From an uncultured Alphaproteobacteria bacterium (GTDB lineage Bacteria > Pseudomonadota > Alphaproteobacteria > HIMB59): DNA of 59,910 bases. Location: NCBI GenBank assembly GCA_902527525.1, contig CABZOW010000003.1:1-59910 (forward strand), written 5' to 3'. Below the pieces are notes generated by a model. It had not been told where the DNA came from. It did not search any database and saw only the letters and a program-made list of their open reading frames with translations. Of this stretch, positions 39,697 through 49,437 are shown one piece after another; within the stretch, counting starts at the first letter, position 1, and the number at the start of each line of letters is the position of its first letter. Position numbers and translations under genes: made by a program.

Positions 39697-40860
39697 ATGT
39701 TAGACACAATAGAACTATCAAAAAAATTAATATCATTTGACTCAGTTACCCCTGCAAAGCAAGATATTTTTGACTTTTTAATTAAAACTTTTAAAGAAAA
39801 TGGTTTTGTAACAAAACAATTAAACTTTGACGGCGATGGGAGCTACGAAGTCATTAATATCATGGCTACATACGGGCCAACCAACACCAATGGAAAACAT
39901 TTTAATTTTTTATGTCATGTTGACGTAGTGCCTCCTGGTAACTTAGAAGATTGGGACACTCATCCTTTTGAGCCAACAATCAAAGATGGTTATCTTTATG
40001 GTCGTGGGTCTGAAGATATGAAGGGTTGTACTGCAGCTAGTATGGTAAGTGTTTTTAAATTTATCAGGGAAAACAAGGATTTTAACGGCACAATAAGTTT
40101 TATTATCACAGGAGATGAAGAGGCTGATTCTGTTAATGGTGTGAGGAAAGTAGTAAAATGGTTAAAAGAAAATAATATAAGAATCGATGGCTCAATAGCT
40201 ACAGAGTCATCTTCAGAGAAAATAATTGGTGATCAAATAAAAGTGGGAAGAAAGGGAGCTGTAGATGTTCAAATTGAAATTATTGGTAAACAAGGACATG
40301 CTGCTTACCCTCAACTCGCTCAAAACCCACTACATTGTATGTCTAAGTTGATTTCCTTCTTTGATGATCAAAAACTTGATGATGGAGCGGAATACTTTGA
40401 ACCTTCAACTCTACAATTCACCCAAATAAATTTAAATAATAAAGCAAAGAATGTTATTCCAGAAAAATTAATCACTGTGGGTGATATGCGCTTTAATGAC
40501 AATTGGGATCAAACAAAAATACAGAACTATTTTGATAAACACTTAACTAGGCTTTGCTCAGAAAATAATTGTAAATATAATTTGAAATTAACCTTTAGAG
40601 GTATGCCCTTCCAAGCTTTTGATAACCCATTTACAAAGCATTGTATTAAGGCAATAAAAGACGTAACTGGATTAGAGACAAGTCAAGATACAGGTGGTGG
40701 AACATCAGATGCTAGATTTATGCAGGAAGTTTGTCCTGTTTTTGAGTTTGGAACGATTAATAAAACTCTTCACAAAGTTAATGAATGTGTTTCAGTAGAT
40801 GATCTTAAAACTACTGAAAAAATATATCTTAAAACATTAGAAAACTTCTTTCATAATTGA
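39697..40860 (+). CDS. dapE: Succinyl-diaminopimelate desuccinylase
   Basis: Next lysine/DAP enzyme, a di-zinc M20 amidohydrolase. 387 residues with FLCHVDVVPPG (about 66-76), YGRGSEDMKGC, FIITGDEEADSVNG (catalytic Glu), GKQGHAAYPQLAQNP and TGGGTSDARFM. Directly follows dapD, so a two-gene lysine unit. Confidence 0.96.
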   Translation: MLDTIELSKKLISFDSVTPAKQDIFDFLIKTFKENGFVTKQLNFDGDGSYEVINIMATYGPTNTNGKHFNFLCHVDVVPPGNLEDWDTHPFEPTIKDGYLYGRGSEDMKGCTAASMVSVFKFIRENKDFNGTISFIITGDEEADSVNGVRKVVKWLKENNIRIDGSIATESSSEKIIGDQIKVGRKGAVDVQIEIIGKQGHAAYPQLAQNPLHCMSKLISFFDDQKLDDGAEYFEPSTLQFTQINLNNKAKNVIPEKLITVGDMRFNDNWDQTKIQNYFDKHLTRLCSENNCKYNLKLTFRGMPFQAFDNPFTKHCIKAIKDVTGLETSQDTGGGTSDARFMQEVCPVFEFGTINKTLHKVNECVSVDDLKTTEKIYLKTLENFFHN

Positions 40861-41333
40861 AAAAAGGAGATTTAATTCCTGATATTATTTTAAGATCTGT
40901 TTCTGCAGATGGAACTAAGAATTTCGGACTACATGATAACCTTAAATTAAAAAGGGTATTAATAATTTGTGCTCCTGGCGCTTTCACATCAACCTGTCAC
41001 ATACAACACCTTCCCCCCTACATCAATGGTGCAAAAAAGTTAATGTCTGAAAAAAAAATAGATTTGATTTGTTGCATGACTACTAATGATCCCTATGTGC
41101 TAGATTTGTGGAGAAAAGAATTAGGAGACTCAAAAATCTTATTTTTATCAGATGGGAATAATGAATTTTTAGAAACCTCTAAATTAATTAGAAATCATGA
41201 AAAAAGCTTTATGGGTCATAGACTTATTCGCTCTGTTATCCTGATAGATAATCTTAAAATTAGTAAATTAATCTGTGATGAACCAGGAGTATTAAAAAAA
41301 ACAAGCTACAAAGAAATTCTAAAAAATATTTAA
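40857..41333 (+). CDS. Peroxiredoxin, Prx5-like
   Basis: Thiol peroxidase of the redoxin superfamily. 158 residues; peroxidatic Cys in PGAFTSTCHIQHLPPYI (Cys about 47), second Cys in KLICDEPG (about 142), matching the atypical 2-Cys Prx5 layout. TTG start overlaps the dapE stop (ATTGA). Its 3' end overlaps the convergent glycosyltransferase by 15 bases. Confidence 0.88.
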   Translation: MKKGDLIPDIILRSVSADGTKNFGLHDNLKLKRVLIICAPGAFTSTCHIQHLPPYINGAKKLMSEKKIDLICCMTTNDPYVLDLWRKELGDSKILFLSDGNNEFLETSKLIRNHEKSFMGHRLIRSVILIDNLKISKLICDEPGVLKKTSYKEILKNI

Positions 41334-42368
41334 ATATTCTTTTATCTTTTTTTTAGAGTCAAATTTGTTAGCAAATATGTAACTTTTTTTGCTGTAAGTT
41401 TTATACTTTTTAAAAATGTCAATAATTGAGTTTACCAATTCTTTGGGGTTATTTTCTTTAACAATAATTCCATTGTTACCTACTGACTCAGGTGTGCCTC
41501 CACTATTACTAACTATACAAGGTAGTCCATAAGAAGCCGCTTCAATATTAGATATACCAAAACCTTCAATGCTCTCAGGTGTAGTTAAAGTTGGCATAAT
41601 GTGGACAGATGAATTTTTGAATATTTTTTCAATAGGGCAATCCTGATTTATAAATTCTACTTGACCATGAAGAGAATGTCTTATTACCAAATCTTTAAGC
41701 CTTGATAATTCTGGTCCATCACCAAGAATGGCGTATTTGAGTATAATATCATATTTATTTCTTAAAATAGACATAGCTTCAAATACTAAATGATGACCCT
41801 TTCTATACTCTAATCTGGCGACAGTGCATAAATCGTATTTATTTTTAATGATTTTACTTTTTAAAATCTTTTCTACGAATGCTGGGTGGATTATTTTATA
41901 ATCTATTTTTTTTAATATTTTGAAATTTTTGATTGTTTTGTTTTTAGTGTAATTGGAATTAAAAATTATTAGGTCTGCTTTATTTAATGATTTTAATATT
42001 CTATCTTTTTTTCTTTGATTTAAAATTTCATTACCATGAACCAAACAAATTTTTTTTGCATGTGTATTAAAATTTAGTAACTCTATAGATTTCCAACTAT
42101 CAAAAAAAATTAAATCAATTTTATTTTCCTTTAAGAAATTATGAGCAAAATTTGATTTAATTCTTTTTCTAAGAAATTTGATTTGGTCAAATCGAAAGAT
42201 TTTAAATTTACATTTATTATCAAAATCTGACGAGGTAAGCTTTGATCCATCAGATAAAACTGTTACTTTGTTATGTGCAGTGAATGCATACTGAGCTATG
42301 TTTGTCATTACAGACTCTATACCGCCTACTTTTGGAGCAAAACATTGAGTATATATGAGAATATTAAT
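41319..42368 (-). CDS. GT4-family glycosyltransferase with apparent ATT start
   Basis: Retaining glycosyltransferase of the GT-B fold, probably for surface glycan synthesis. C-terminal domain: CTVARLEYRKGHHLVFEAM, YAILGDGPELSRLK, and TTPESIEGFGISNIEAASYGLPCIVSNSGGTPESVG (nucleotide-sugar EX7E). From the first ATG (42308) only 329 residues result and the N-terminus is cut. Upstream in frame lies ILIYTQCFAPKVGGIESVM, the conserved first strand and glycine loop. No ATG, GTG or TTG occurs between that and the stop at 42383-42381. ATT at 42368 lies behind an AAGGAG site and gives about 349 residues. Confidence 0.85.
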   Translation of the reverse strand: MNILIYTQCFAPKVGGIESVMTNIAQYAFTAHNKVTVLSDGSKLTSSDFDNKCKFKIFRFDQIKFLRKRIKSNFAHNFLKENKIDLIFFDSWKSIELLNFNTHAKKICLVHGNEILNQRKKDRILKSLNKADLIIFNSNYTKNKTIKNFKILKKIDYKIIHPAFVEKILKSKIIKNKYDLCTVARLEYRKGHHLVFEAMSILRNKYDIILKYAILGDGPELSRLKDLVIRHSLHGQVEFINQDCPIEKIFKNSSVHIMPTLTTPESIEGFGISNIEAASYGLPCIVSNSGGTPESVGNNGIIVKENNPKELVNSIIDIFKKYKTYSKKSYIFANKFDSKKKIKEYLNIF

Positions 42369-43101
42369 AACTAATCTCCTTTAAAATCAACCCTTTTGAG
42401 GGGACAGTTGGTCCAGCAAGTCTTCTATCTTTAGCATCAATTAATTCACTTATCCAATTTATATCTTTATTTTTTGACCCAACTTCTAATAAAGATCCGA
42501 CCATTATTCTAATCTGTTGATAAAGAAAAGACTGAGCTTTAAATATAAAAATTATTTTTTTATCTAAGGTTTCAATTGAAGCTTCATCAATAGTTCTTAT
42601 TGGTTTGTTGGCTTGACAACCTTGTGCCCTAAAAGAGGAAAAATCATGTTTTCCTAAAAAAAACCTAATTGCATTTCTCATTGAGTCTAAATCTAAAGGC
42701 TGTCTAATATGAATGCTAAAATCATTCTCAATTACCGATGGAGCTAAACTATTAAATACTTGATAATTGTAAATTTTACTTTTAGCTGTAAAACGTGCAT
42801 TAAATTCATCTTCTACATTTTCAACTTTGGTGACCCTGATCTTTTCAGTGCCAAGATGAAAATTAATTCCATTTAAAATTTGGTAGGTGTCAAATTTTTT
42901 TTTTAACTTAAAACTAGCACATTGTCCAATAGCATGAACTCCAGCATCTGTCCGCCCAGCACCTTGTATTGTTTTTTTCTCGCCAGAAAATTTGAATATT
43001 GCCTTTTCTATTTCACCTTGAATAGTTTTTTCATTTTTCTGAAATTGCCAACCACAATATGGCAAACCATGATATTCAATTGTAAGTTTTATATTAGCCA
43101 T
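42364..43101 (-). CDS. truA: tRNA pseudouridine synthase A
   Basis: Modifies U38-40 of tRNA anticodon arms. 245 residues from ATG 43101; an ATG at 43116 would add five residues. Motifs: IEYHGLPYCGWQ, catalytic Asp in GAGRTDAGVHAIGQ, FSSFRAQGC and FLYQQIRIMVGSLLEVG. Overlaps fmt by eight bases and the glycosyltransferase start downstream. Confidence 0.95.
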   Translation of the reverse strand: MANIKLTIEYHGLPYCGWQFQKNEKTIQGEIEKAIFKFSGEKKTIQGAGRTDAGVHAIGQCASFKLKKKFDTYQILNGINFHLGTEKIRVTKVENVEDEFNARFTAKSKIYNYQVFNSLAPSVIENDFSIHIRQPLDLDSMRNAIRFFLGKHDFSSFRAQGCQANKPIRTIDEASIETLDKKIIFIFKAQSFLYQQIRIMVGSLLEVGSKNKDINWISELIDAKDRRLAGPTVPSKGLILKEISY

Positions 43102-44023
43102 GATTAATTTTTTCATTTAATTGAAATTGATTATTGCCTAAAGCAAATTCTTTAATATTTAATGGCTTCTTTCCTTCTGCTTGAATTTCTAAAATATCCA
43201 AACTTTGCTCTCTACATGCTACGGTAAGAGGTAAATTAATTATTTTTCCCTCTATGTCCTGTTTATTTGAAATTTTAGCTTTCAAAATTTTGTATCTCTG
43301 ACCTTTATGTTTAAACCACATTGCTGATGATGGGTAAAAAGCTCTTATTTTTTTTTCAATTATATTTGCTGATAATCCCCAATCTACTTGTGTTTCAGTT
43401 TTATTTATTTTTTTTGCGTATGAAGATAGTGAATGATCTTGCTCTTTTAATGAAACTTGACCGAGGAAGTATTTTTTTAGTGTGTTAAATAATAATGAGC
43501 AAGATTCATAACTAATTTGATCAATTAATTGCTTTCCATCAGTAGTATTCTTTATTTCAATTTCCTGCTGGACTAATATTGGGCCTTCATCTAATTGATC
43601 ATTCATTTTCATAATACTAATACCTGTCTTTTTATCATTGTTTTCAATAGCCCTTTGAACAGGCGCTGCCCCTCTCCACTTTGGAAGGAGCGAGGCATGT
43701 ATATTAATAAAGCCATGTAAGGGTGTATTTAGCCAATTTAATGGAATTATTTTTCCATAAGCAAAAAGTATTGCAGCGTCCGGCTTTAATGATTGAAATT
43801 CTTTTAAAGATTTATCATCGAGTGTTTTGGGGGTAAAAACAGGAAGAAGTTGACTCTCTGCCCATTGTTGTACCGGAGTATTATATTTTTTTTGTCCTCT
43901 AAATTTTTTTTTTGGCTCTTGAGTATAAATTCCAACTATTTCATAACCACCAAGGTAAAGTGTCTTTAAAGGAGGAAGGGAAAATTCTGGTGAGCCAAAA
44001 TAAACAATGCGTTGTTTTTTCAT
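43094..44023 (-). CDS. fmt: Methionyl-tRNA formyltransferase
   Basis: Formylates initiator Met-tRNA. 309 residues: RIVYFGSPEFSLPPL, catalytic HGFINIHASLLPKWRGAAPVQRAI (Asn/His), and DEGPILVQQEI; C-terminal tRNA-binding domain about 205-300. Paired with def directly upstream (adjacent stop and start). Confidence 0.96.
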   Translation of the reverse strand: MKKQRIVYFGSPEFSLPPLKTLYLGGYEIVGIYTQEPKKKFRGQKKYNTPVQQWAESQLLPVFTPKTLDDKSLKEFQSLKPDAAILFAYGKIIPLNWLNTPLHGFINIHASLLPKWRGAAPVQRAIENNDKKTGISIMKMNDQLDEGPILVQQEIEIKNTTDGKQLIDQISYESCSLLFNTLKKYFLGQVSLKEQDHSLSSYAKKINKTETQVDWGLSANIIEKKIRAFYPSSAMWFKHKGQRYKILKAKISNKQDIEGKIINLPLTVACREQSLDILEIQAEGKKPLNIKEFALGNNQFQLNEKINHG

Positions 44024-44545
44024 TTAGATTGATTCTTTTTCTTTTTTATACTTTCTCATCTTCCTTATAATGACATCTCTCTTTAAACGACTTAAATGGT
44101 CAACAAATAAAATACCATTTAAGTGATCTAATTCATGTTGTATTATTCTTGATTCAAAACCTTTAAACGTAGAGGATTTTTTAGAGTTATTTTCATCAAG
44201 ATATTCAATCTTAATATTTTTAGGACGATCAATTTCTGCAAAATGTTCTGGGAAAGATAAACATCCTTCCTCATATGGCACTGTATTTTTTTCTAATGAT
44301 ATAATTTTGGGATTAATAATTGTAATAGGTTTTTTTTCTTCATCTCTGGAACCGGCATCGAGGATAAATATTCTAATATTTAAACCTATCTGTGGAGCAG
44401 CTAAACCTACGCCATTTGCAGAATACATAACTTCATACATTTGTTTTATCAACTCTCTGTGGTGATCGTCTACTTGAGGTATAGACACGCTCTCTTTTTT
44501 TAATATTGGATCAGGTGCATAAATGAGCTTTAACATAGCATTCAA
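44024..44545 (-). CDS. def: Peptide deformylase
   Basis: Removes the N-formyl group from new proteins. 173 residues with GVGLAAPQIG (about 44-53), EEGCLSFPE (metal Cys) and QHELDHLNGILF (HExxH). Forms the def-fmt pair. Confidence 0.96.
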   Translation of the reverse strand: MNAMLKLIYAPDPILKKESVSIPQVDDHHRELIKQMYEVMYSANGVGLAAPQIGLNIRIFILDAGSRDEEKKPITIINPKIISLEKNTVPYEEGCLSFPEHFAEIDRPKNIKIEYLDENNSKKSSTFKGFESRIIQHELDHLNGILFVDHLSRLKRDVIIRKMRKYKKEKESI

Positions 44546-44612
44546 TATAGTTTAATTTATAAAGTTATTAGAGACAATAAATCAAAGTTTATTAGTTTCA
44601 GTTCTAGATAAT

Positions 44613-45209
44613 TTAGCCTAAGTTTTTGCGAGACTCTAAAGCTGCTCCTAAAGTATTATCATCTAGATAATGGATTTCACTTCCTACTGGAACGCCATAT
44701 GCTAATTGGGTAATTTTAATATTTTGACTTTCTAGTTTGTCTTTTATTACTAAGGCAGTAGTTTGTCCCTCAATAGTTGCACTTAGTGCCAAAATGATTT
44801 CTTTTACTTGATTATTTATAATTCTTTCTTTGAGTTTATTTAAATTCAAATCCTGTTCTGTGAAATTCTTTGAAGCTGATAAGAGTCCTCCAATGACATG
44901 ATAAAGGCCTTTATGATATCCAGATCTTTCAAATGCCCACACATCTGCCATATCTTCAACAATACAGATAGTTGTTTTTAATCTATTTTCTGATGAGCAG
45001 ATCTTACAAGGGGTGATTACATCTAAAATTCCACAGTTGGTACATTTTTTTACTGCTGATGCAGTATCTTTTACGCTTTCAGCTAAGGGTAGCATTAGTT
45101 CTTGCTTATTTTTAATCAAATATAATGCAATTCTTTGTGCGGAGCGCTGACCTATCCCCGGTAACCTTGAAATGAGATTAATTAATTTTTGAAGTTCGTC
45201 TTGTGACAA
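44613..45209 (-). CDS. recR: Recombination protein RecR
   Basis: RecFOR pathway factor for gap repair. 198 residues: LISRLPGIGQRSAQRIALYLI (helix-hairpin-helix), C4 zinc site (CTNCG...CKICSS), Toprim (CIVEDMADVWAFERSGYHKGLYHVIGG). Follows ybaB in the classical dnaX-ybaB-recR order. Confidence 0.96.
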   Translation of the reverse strand: MSQDELQKLINLISRLPGIGQRSAQRIALYLIKNKQELMLPLAESVKDTASAVKKCTNCGILDVITPCKICSSENRLKTTICIVEDMADVWAFERSGYHKGLYHVIGGLLSASKNFTEQDLNLNKLKERIINNQVKEIILALSATIEGQTTALVIKDKLESQNIKITQLAYGVPVGSEIHYLDDNTLGAALESRKNLG

Positions 45210-45210
45210 T

Positions 45211-45546
45211 TTAAAATGGCATCTTCATACCTGGGGGAAGGGGTATTCCTCCGGTAATCTTCTTCATTTCTTCAGCTGACATTTCTTCGACTTTTTCTTT
45301 AGCTTGATTTAATGCCGCTTTGATCAAATCTTCTAAGACTTCTTTTTCATCTGATGATAGTAAGGATGGATCTATGTCAATAGATTGAACAATTTGTTTT
45401 CCATTCATCGTAACTTTAACCATTCCACCACCAGCCTCTGCTTCGACGGTTTTTGTTTCTAATTCTTTTTGCATTTCTTGCATTTTCGTTTGCATTTCCT
45501 GAACTTTTTTCATCATACCACCCATATTACCCATCATTGTCATCAC
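45211..45546 (-). CDS. ybaB: YbaB/EbfC nucleoid-associated protein
   Basis: Small DNA-binding dimer. 111 residues: Met-rich coiled-coil N-terminus (GNMGGMMKKVQEMQTKMQEMQ), VKVTMNGKQIVQSIDIDPSLL and a C-terminal GGIPLPPGMKMPF. Overlaps the dnaX end by 20 bases. Confidence 0.93.
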   Translation of the reverse strand: MMTMMGNMGGMMKKVQEMQTKMQEMQKELETKTVEAEAGGGMVKVTMNGKQIVQSIDIDPSLLSSDEKEVLEDLIKAALNQAKEKVEEMSAEEMKKITGGIPLPPGMKMPF

Positions 45547-47131
45547 CTCTTTCTATTTCTTCTATATCTATAATCTTTGCATTAGGAAATTTAGCAAGAA
45601 CTTTTTTAAATTCCTCAGTTTCCATCTCTTGATCAATTAGCTCTTTTTTGTAAAAAGACTTAATTTCCTCTAGTGTTACAATTTCTTTTTTTACAATCAC
45701 TTCAAGTGTGTATTCGGTTTTCAAATTTCTATACAACTCTTCACTTCCATTAAAGTTTTCATCAATAACATTTATTCTTAATATTTTATTTTCTTCAGAA
45801 AATTCAATTATTTCACAATTTTCTATTATAATGCCGGCCATCAATGGAGAGAAGTTTTTCCCATAAAATTGAAAAAAATGTTGGTGAAGATCTATTTTAT
45901 CTTTTAGGGATAAATTGGATACTTGATTAACTTTATTTTGAATTACCCGATCAAGATTAGGTGAGATTTGATTTGTATTTTGATTTATTTCAGACTTTTT
46001 TTTTTCTTCTGAGTCTGTTTGATGGTTATTATTTAATAAAAATGCACACCTGAGAAGTACCATTTCTAATGTAGTGTGAGGTTGAGGAGAAATTTTAATT
46101 TCATCGTATCCTTTCATTAAACTTTGCCAAAAAATATTTAATTTACCTTGATCAAATTGAAGAACATATGAAGCAAAATTTTTGTCTTGCTCTGTTAAAA
46201 ACTCATCTTTTAAAAGGTCGTTGTTAATTTTTAATTTACAAGACCAGTTTATTATATTCATTAAATCTTCAATAACTTTAGATGTCTCCGAGCCTCTTTG
46301 ATACATTTCATCAAGCATTGATATTAATTTAGAAAGATCATTATCAAGAACAAATTTTGTTAACTCGTATAAGTCACTTTGCTTTGCAAAACCTAACATA
46401 TTAACTATTTCTTCGACATGAATCTCTTTTTGTGATTTAAAAATATTGGCTTGATCTAATATGCTTAATGAATCTCTAACAGAACCATCGCTAGCTTTAA
46501 CAATCATATTTAATGCATCGTTTGAGATTGAAATATCTTCCTTTTTAGAAATATTTATAAGGAAATTGTATAAAGTCTTCTTATCAACACGTCGTAAATC
46601 AAATCTTTGACACCTCGATAGAATTGTAATTGGTACTTTAGATATTTCAGTAGTTGCAAATATAAATTTTGAATGAGGGGGAGGTTCTTCAAGTGTTTTG
46701 AGGAGGGCATTAAATGCGCTTTTAGATAGCATGTGCACTTCATCAACTATGTAAACTTTATATTTTCCTAATACAGGATTATATTTTACGTTTTCAATAA
46801 TCTCTCTGGCATTTTCAACACTTGTGTTCGAAGCGGCATCAATCTCTATTACATCTGGATGTCTGTCTTCAGTAATAGCTTTAGCTTGTTCACAATTCGT
46901 TAAATCAGGATTATTATATTTATCAAACACAGTGCAGTTCAACATTTTTGCTACTATTCTTGCAGTTGTGGTTTTGCCCACACCTCGGATACCAGTAAAT
47001 ATGTAAGCATTTGGTATCTTATTTTGTTCGATAGACTTTTGTATGGTCTCAACCAAATAGTCTTGGCCGATAAGGTCTTGAAAATTTGAAGGTCTATATT
47101 TTAGTGCAAGGATATTTGATTGATGTTTCAT
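45527..47131 (-). CDS. dnaX: DNA polymerase III subunits tau/gamma
   Basis: Clamp-loader ATPase. 534 residues from ATG 47131 (MKHQSNILALKYRPSNFQDLIG). An in-frame ATG 30 bases upstream lies within the SRP RNA gene and is rejected. Walker A GIRGVGKTTTAR (about 43-54), DEVHMLSKSAFNALLKTLEEPP, SRC motif in LSRCQRFDLRRV. Zinc site looks partial: CTVFDKYNNPDLTNCEQ has only two Cys. The C-terminal domain is short with an acidic end. Confidence 0.95.
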   Translation of the reverse strand: MKHQSNILALKYRPSNFQDLIGQDYLVETIQKSIEQNKIPNAYIFTGIRGVGKTTTARIVAKMLNCTVFDKYNNPDLTNCEQAKAITEDRHPDVIEIDAASNTSVENAREIIENVKYNPVLGKYKVYIVDEVHMLSKSAFNALLKTLEEPPPHSKFIFATTEISKVPITILSRCQRFDLRRVDKKTLYNFLINISKKEDISISNDALNMIVKASDGSVRDSLSILDQANIFKSQKEIHVEEIVNMLGFAKQSDLYELTKFVLDNDLSKLISMLDEMYQRGSETSKVIEDLMNIINWSCKLKINNDLLKDEFLTEQDKNFASYVLQFDQGKLNIFWQSLMKGYDEIKISPQPHTTLEMVLLRCAFLLNNNHQTDSEEKKKSEINQNTNQISPNLDRVIQNKVNQVSNLSLKDKIDLHQHFFQFYGKNFSPLMAGIIIENCEIIEFSEENKILRINVIDENFNGSEELYRNLKTEYTLEVIVKKEIVTLEEIKSFYKKELIDQEMETEEFKKVLAKFPNAKIIDIEEIERGDDNDG

Positions 47132-47143
47132 TACAGGTTCAAA

Positions 47144-47231
47144 GAGAATTACACGACCCAACCCCTTATGTTACGGCTGCTTTCTTTCGAACCTGACCGG
47201 ATTGGCATAAAAAGTTGCCCATGTAATTCTC
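47144..47231 (-). ncRNA. ffs: Signal recognition particle RNA (4.5S, small type)
   Basis: 88 nt. Closing stem GAGAATTACA (47231-47222) pairs perfectly with TGTAATTCTC (47153-47144). The conserved SRP loop GGTCAGGTTCGAAAGAAAGC (about 47200-47181) followed by AGCC is present; the usual GGAA-type tetraloop region reads TCGA here. Located just upstream of dnaX, its standard alphaproteobacterial position. Confidence 0.93.
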
Positions 47232-47268
47232 AAATTATCTTATAACAGTATTAGATAGAAATATGAAG

Positions 47269-48108
47269 TTATTGTCTTACTCGATAAGGAGATTTTTCAA
47301 AAACTCCTAATTTTCTAACTTTTGAACAGTAATGATCCATGTCATCAAGCGCAAACTTAGTATTTTCTTGATTAGGATGTCCTTCAATTTCACAATAAAA
47401 TTGTGTAATTACAAAATCAGCCCCATAGTTATAACTTTCTAGTTTTATCATATTGACATTATTAGTTGCAAATCCTCCCATCACTTTAAATAAAGAACCT
47501 GGTGTATTTTTGACGGAAAATAAAAAAGATGATATGTAAGTCTTGTTTTCATCAAACTTTAGGTTTTCATTTTTAGACATTACATAAAATCTTGTAATAT
47601 TATTTACGGAGTTTGCAAAATTTTCATCAATTACCTTTAAACCATAGATATTACCTGCCAAACTTGAAGCAATCGCAGCTGTATCATATATTTGTTCATC
47701 AAAAATTTTTTTTGCTGAACCAGCTGTATCAGCGCCTATTAAAATATCTAAGTCCAATTTTTGAATTTTATCACTACATTGTGCCAGGGCTTGTTCATGA
47801 CTAATTATATTTTTAACATTTTCTATTTTACTATCTGGATGAATTAAAAGCTTGTGTTCAACCTTTTGAAAATGTTCAAAGTTAATATGTAAATTAGATT
47901 TAGGTATTAGTCGGTGGATATCAGCTACTCTGCCTGCAGCTGAATTCTCTATAGGAATCATAGCGTAATCGACATTTCCTAACTCAGCTTCGTTTAAAGC
48001 AATTTCAAATGTTTTACAGGGTAATGGCTCTGCTCCAGGAAAAAACTCTTGAACAGCTAAGTGACTGTAAGCTCCTTCAACACCTTGAAAAGATATTTTT
48101 TTATTCAT
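47269..48108 (-). CDS. pheA: Prephenate dehydratase
   Basis: Phenylalanine synthesis. 279 residues: catalytic domain start KISFQGVEGAYSHLAVQEFF, MIPIENSAAGRV, and the TxF-like NNITRFYVMS; C-terminal ACT domain (SSFLFSVKNTPGSLFKVMGGFATNNVNMIKLES) with the ESR-like motif for Phe feedback. No chorismate mutase domain. Overlaps kdsB by eight bases. Confidence 0.95.
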   Translation of the reverse strand: MNKKISFQGVEGAYSHLAVQEFFPGAEPLPCKTFEIALNEAELGNVDYAMIPIENSAAGRVADIHRLIPKSNLHINFEHFQKVEHKLLIHPDSKIENVKNIISHEQALAQCSDKIQKLDLDILIGADTAGSAKKIFDEQIYDTAAIASSLAGNIYGLKVIDENFANSVNNITRFYVMSKNENLKFDENKTYISSFLFSVKNTPGSLFKVMGGFATNNVNMIKLESYNYGADFVITQFYCEIEGHPNQENTKFALDDMDHYCSKVRKLGVFEKSPYRVRQ

Positions 48109-48820
48109 TTTTTAAAATTAGCCGGTTTACTCTATCTAAATCTTCTTTTGTATCAACTCCCAAAATTTCCTCTTTTACAATAGAAATTCCAATTTTATTG
48201 GTTTCAATAATTCGAAGTTGTTCAAGTTTCTCATCAAGCTCTCTTTTAGTTGGATGTAAAGAGATAAAATCATATAAAAATTGCTTATGATATCCATAGA
48301 CCCCAATATGATGAAAGATATTTTTATTAACTTTTAATTCGTTATTTAAAATTCTATAAAAATCTAAAGCGCAATTTTTTTTATCAATTAAGACTTTTAC
48401 TTTTGAGCTATTATTAGCTTCATCTAGGTTTATGAATGGACAAGCTAAAGTACTTATTTGAAATTGTAACAGTCTTTTTTTTAATAAGTTTACATGATTT
48501 TCTGTAATAAATGGCATATCTCCTTGGACATTAACAACATACTTAAATTTGATGTCTTCCTCTATTTTTTTTACTGCCTCTCCAATGCGGTCACTCCCAG
48601 ATAAATGATCAGGATCGGTCATAACATATCGGAGGTCCATTTTTTCACAGTAATTTTTTACCTCTTGGTCACATATAGCTAAGTATAAATTTTCAGTGAA
48701 AGCTGATACACGATTATATACATAATGGAGCATTGGCACGTCTCCTATTTGAGCAAAAGGCTTATTTGGGAATCTAGATGCCTTTAGTCTTATAGGTATA
48801 ATAACTAAAGTATCATTCAT
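48101..48820 (-). CDS. kdsB: CMP-Kdo synthetase
   Basis: Activates Kdo for lipopolysaccharide core. 239 residues with IPIRLKASRFPNKPFAQIGDVPMLHYVYNR, VMTDPDHLSGSDRIGEAV, VVNVQGDMPFI and GVYGYHKQFL. Indicates a Gram-negative with Kdo-containing LPS. Confidence 0.95.
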   Translation of the reverse strand: MNDTLVIIPIRLKASRFPNKPFAQIGDVPMLHYVYNRVSAFTENLYLAICDQEVKNYCEKMDLRYVMTDPDHLSGSDRIGEAVKKIEEDIKFKYVVNVQGDMPFITENHVNLLKKRLLQFQISTLACPFINLDEANNSSKVKVLIDKKNCALDFYRILNNELKVNKNIFHHIGVYGYHKQFLYDFISLHPTKRELDEKLEQLRIIETNKIGISIVKEEILGVDTKEDLDRVNRLILKNE

Positions 48821-48880
48821 TAATGCGACAAATATCCGTTTTAAGTGGTATATTTTTAAACATAGACTTCTCTTTTTAAT

Positions 48881-49399
48881 ATGGAAACCAATAAAATTCT
48901 AGGGGCAATAATACTTGCCCTTTTACTTGCTGCTGTATTCTCAAAAGTTGCTGATATGGCCATTCACCCAGAGTTTCCGGATGAATTAGCATATAAAATT
49001 GAAGTTCCCGAAGGGGGTATTTCTTCGGAGATAAAAGAAGAAGTAGATATTTTTGAAGTTCTCCCCGAAATAACACCTATGCTTGCTTCAGCAAACATGG
49101 AAAACGGTGAAAAGATTTTTAAAAAGTGTGCTTCATGTCATACGCAAGTTAAAGGTGGAGAAAATAAAGTAGGTCCTGCTATGTGGGGAATAGTAAACAG
49201 ATCTAAAGGGTCAATGGAGGGATTTGCATATTCAGGTGCTCTTGTTGCGTTTGGTGGTGATTGGAACGTTGAAGAACTTAACAAATTTTTATTAAAGCCA
49301 AAAAAATACATCGCTGGTACTAAAATGAATTATAACGGTATCAAAAAAGACCAAGATAGGGCTGATTTAATTAAGTGGCTTAGTTCTCTGAGCGATTAA
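48881..49399 (+). CDS. cycM: Membrane-anchored cytochrome c (CycM type)
   Basis: Electron carrier between the bc1 complex and terminal oxidase. 172 residues: N-terminal anchor (ILGAIILALLLAAVFSKVADM), linker, and class I cytochrome domain with CASCH haem site (about 84-88), VGPAMWGIVNR and axial Met in GTKMNYNG. Divergent from kdsB. Confidence 0.92.
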   Translation: METNKILGAIILALLLAAVFSKVADMAIHPEFPDELAYKIEVPEGGISSEIKEEVDIFEVLPEITPMLASANMENGEKIFKKCASCHTQVKGGENKVGPAMWGIVNRSKGSMEGFAYSGALVAFGGDWNVEELNKFLLKPKKYIAGTKMNYNGIKKDQDRADLIKWLSSLSD

Positions 49400-49437
49400 A
49401 GTTTAATTTATATTTTTTTTGAATAGTATCCCAATTA

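Noticed and set aside
47132..47161. Ten extra N-terminal residues for DnaX
   Set aside because: This DNA is the 3' end of the SRP RNA gene; DnaX homologues begin at the Met encoded at 47131.
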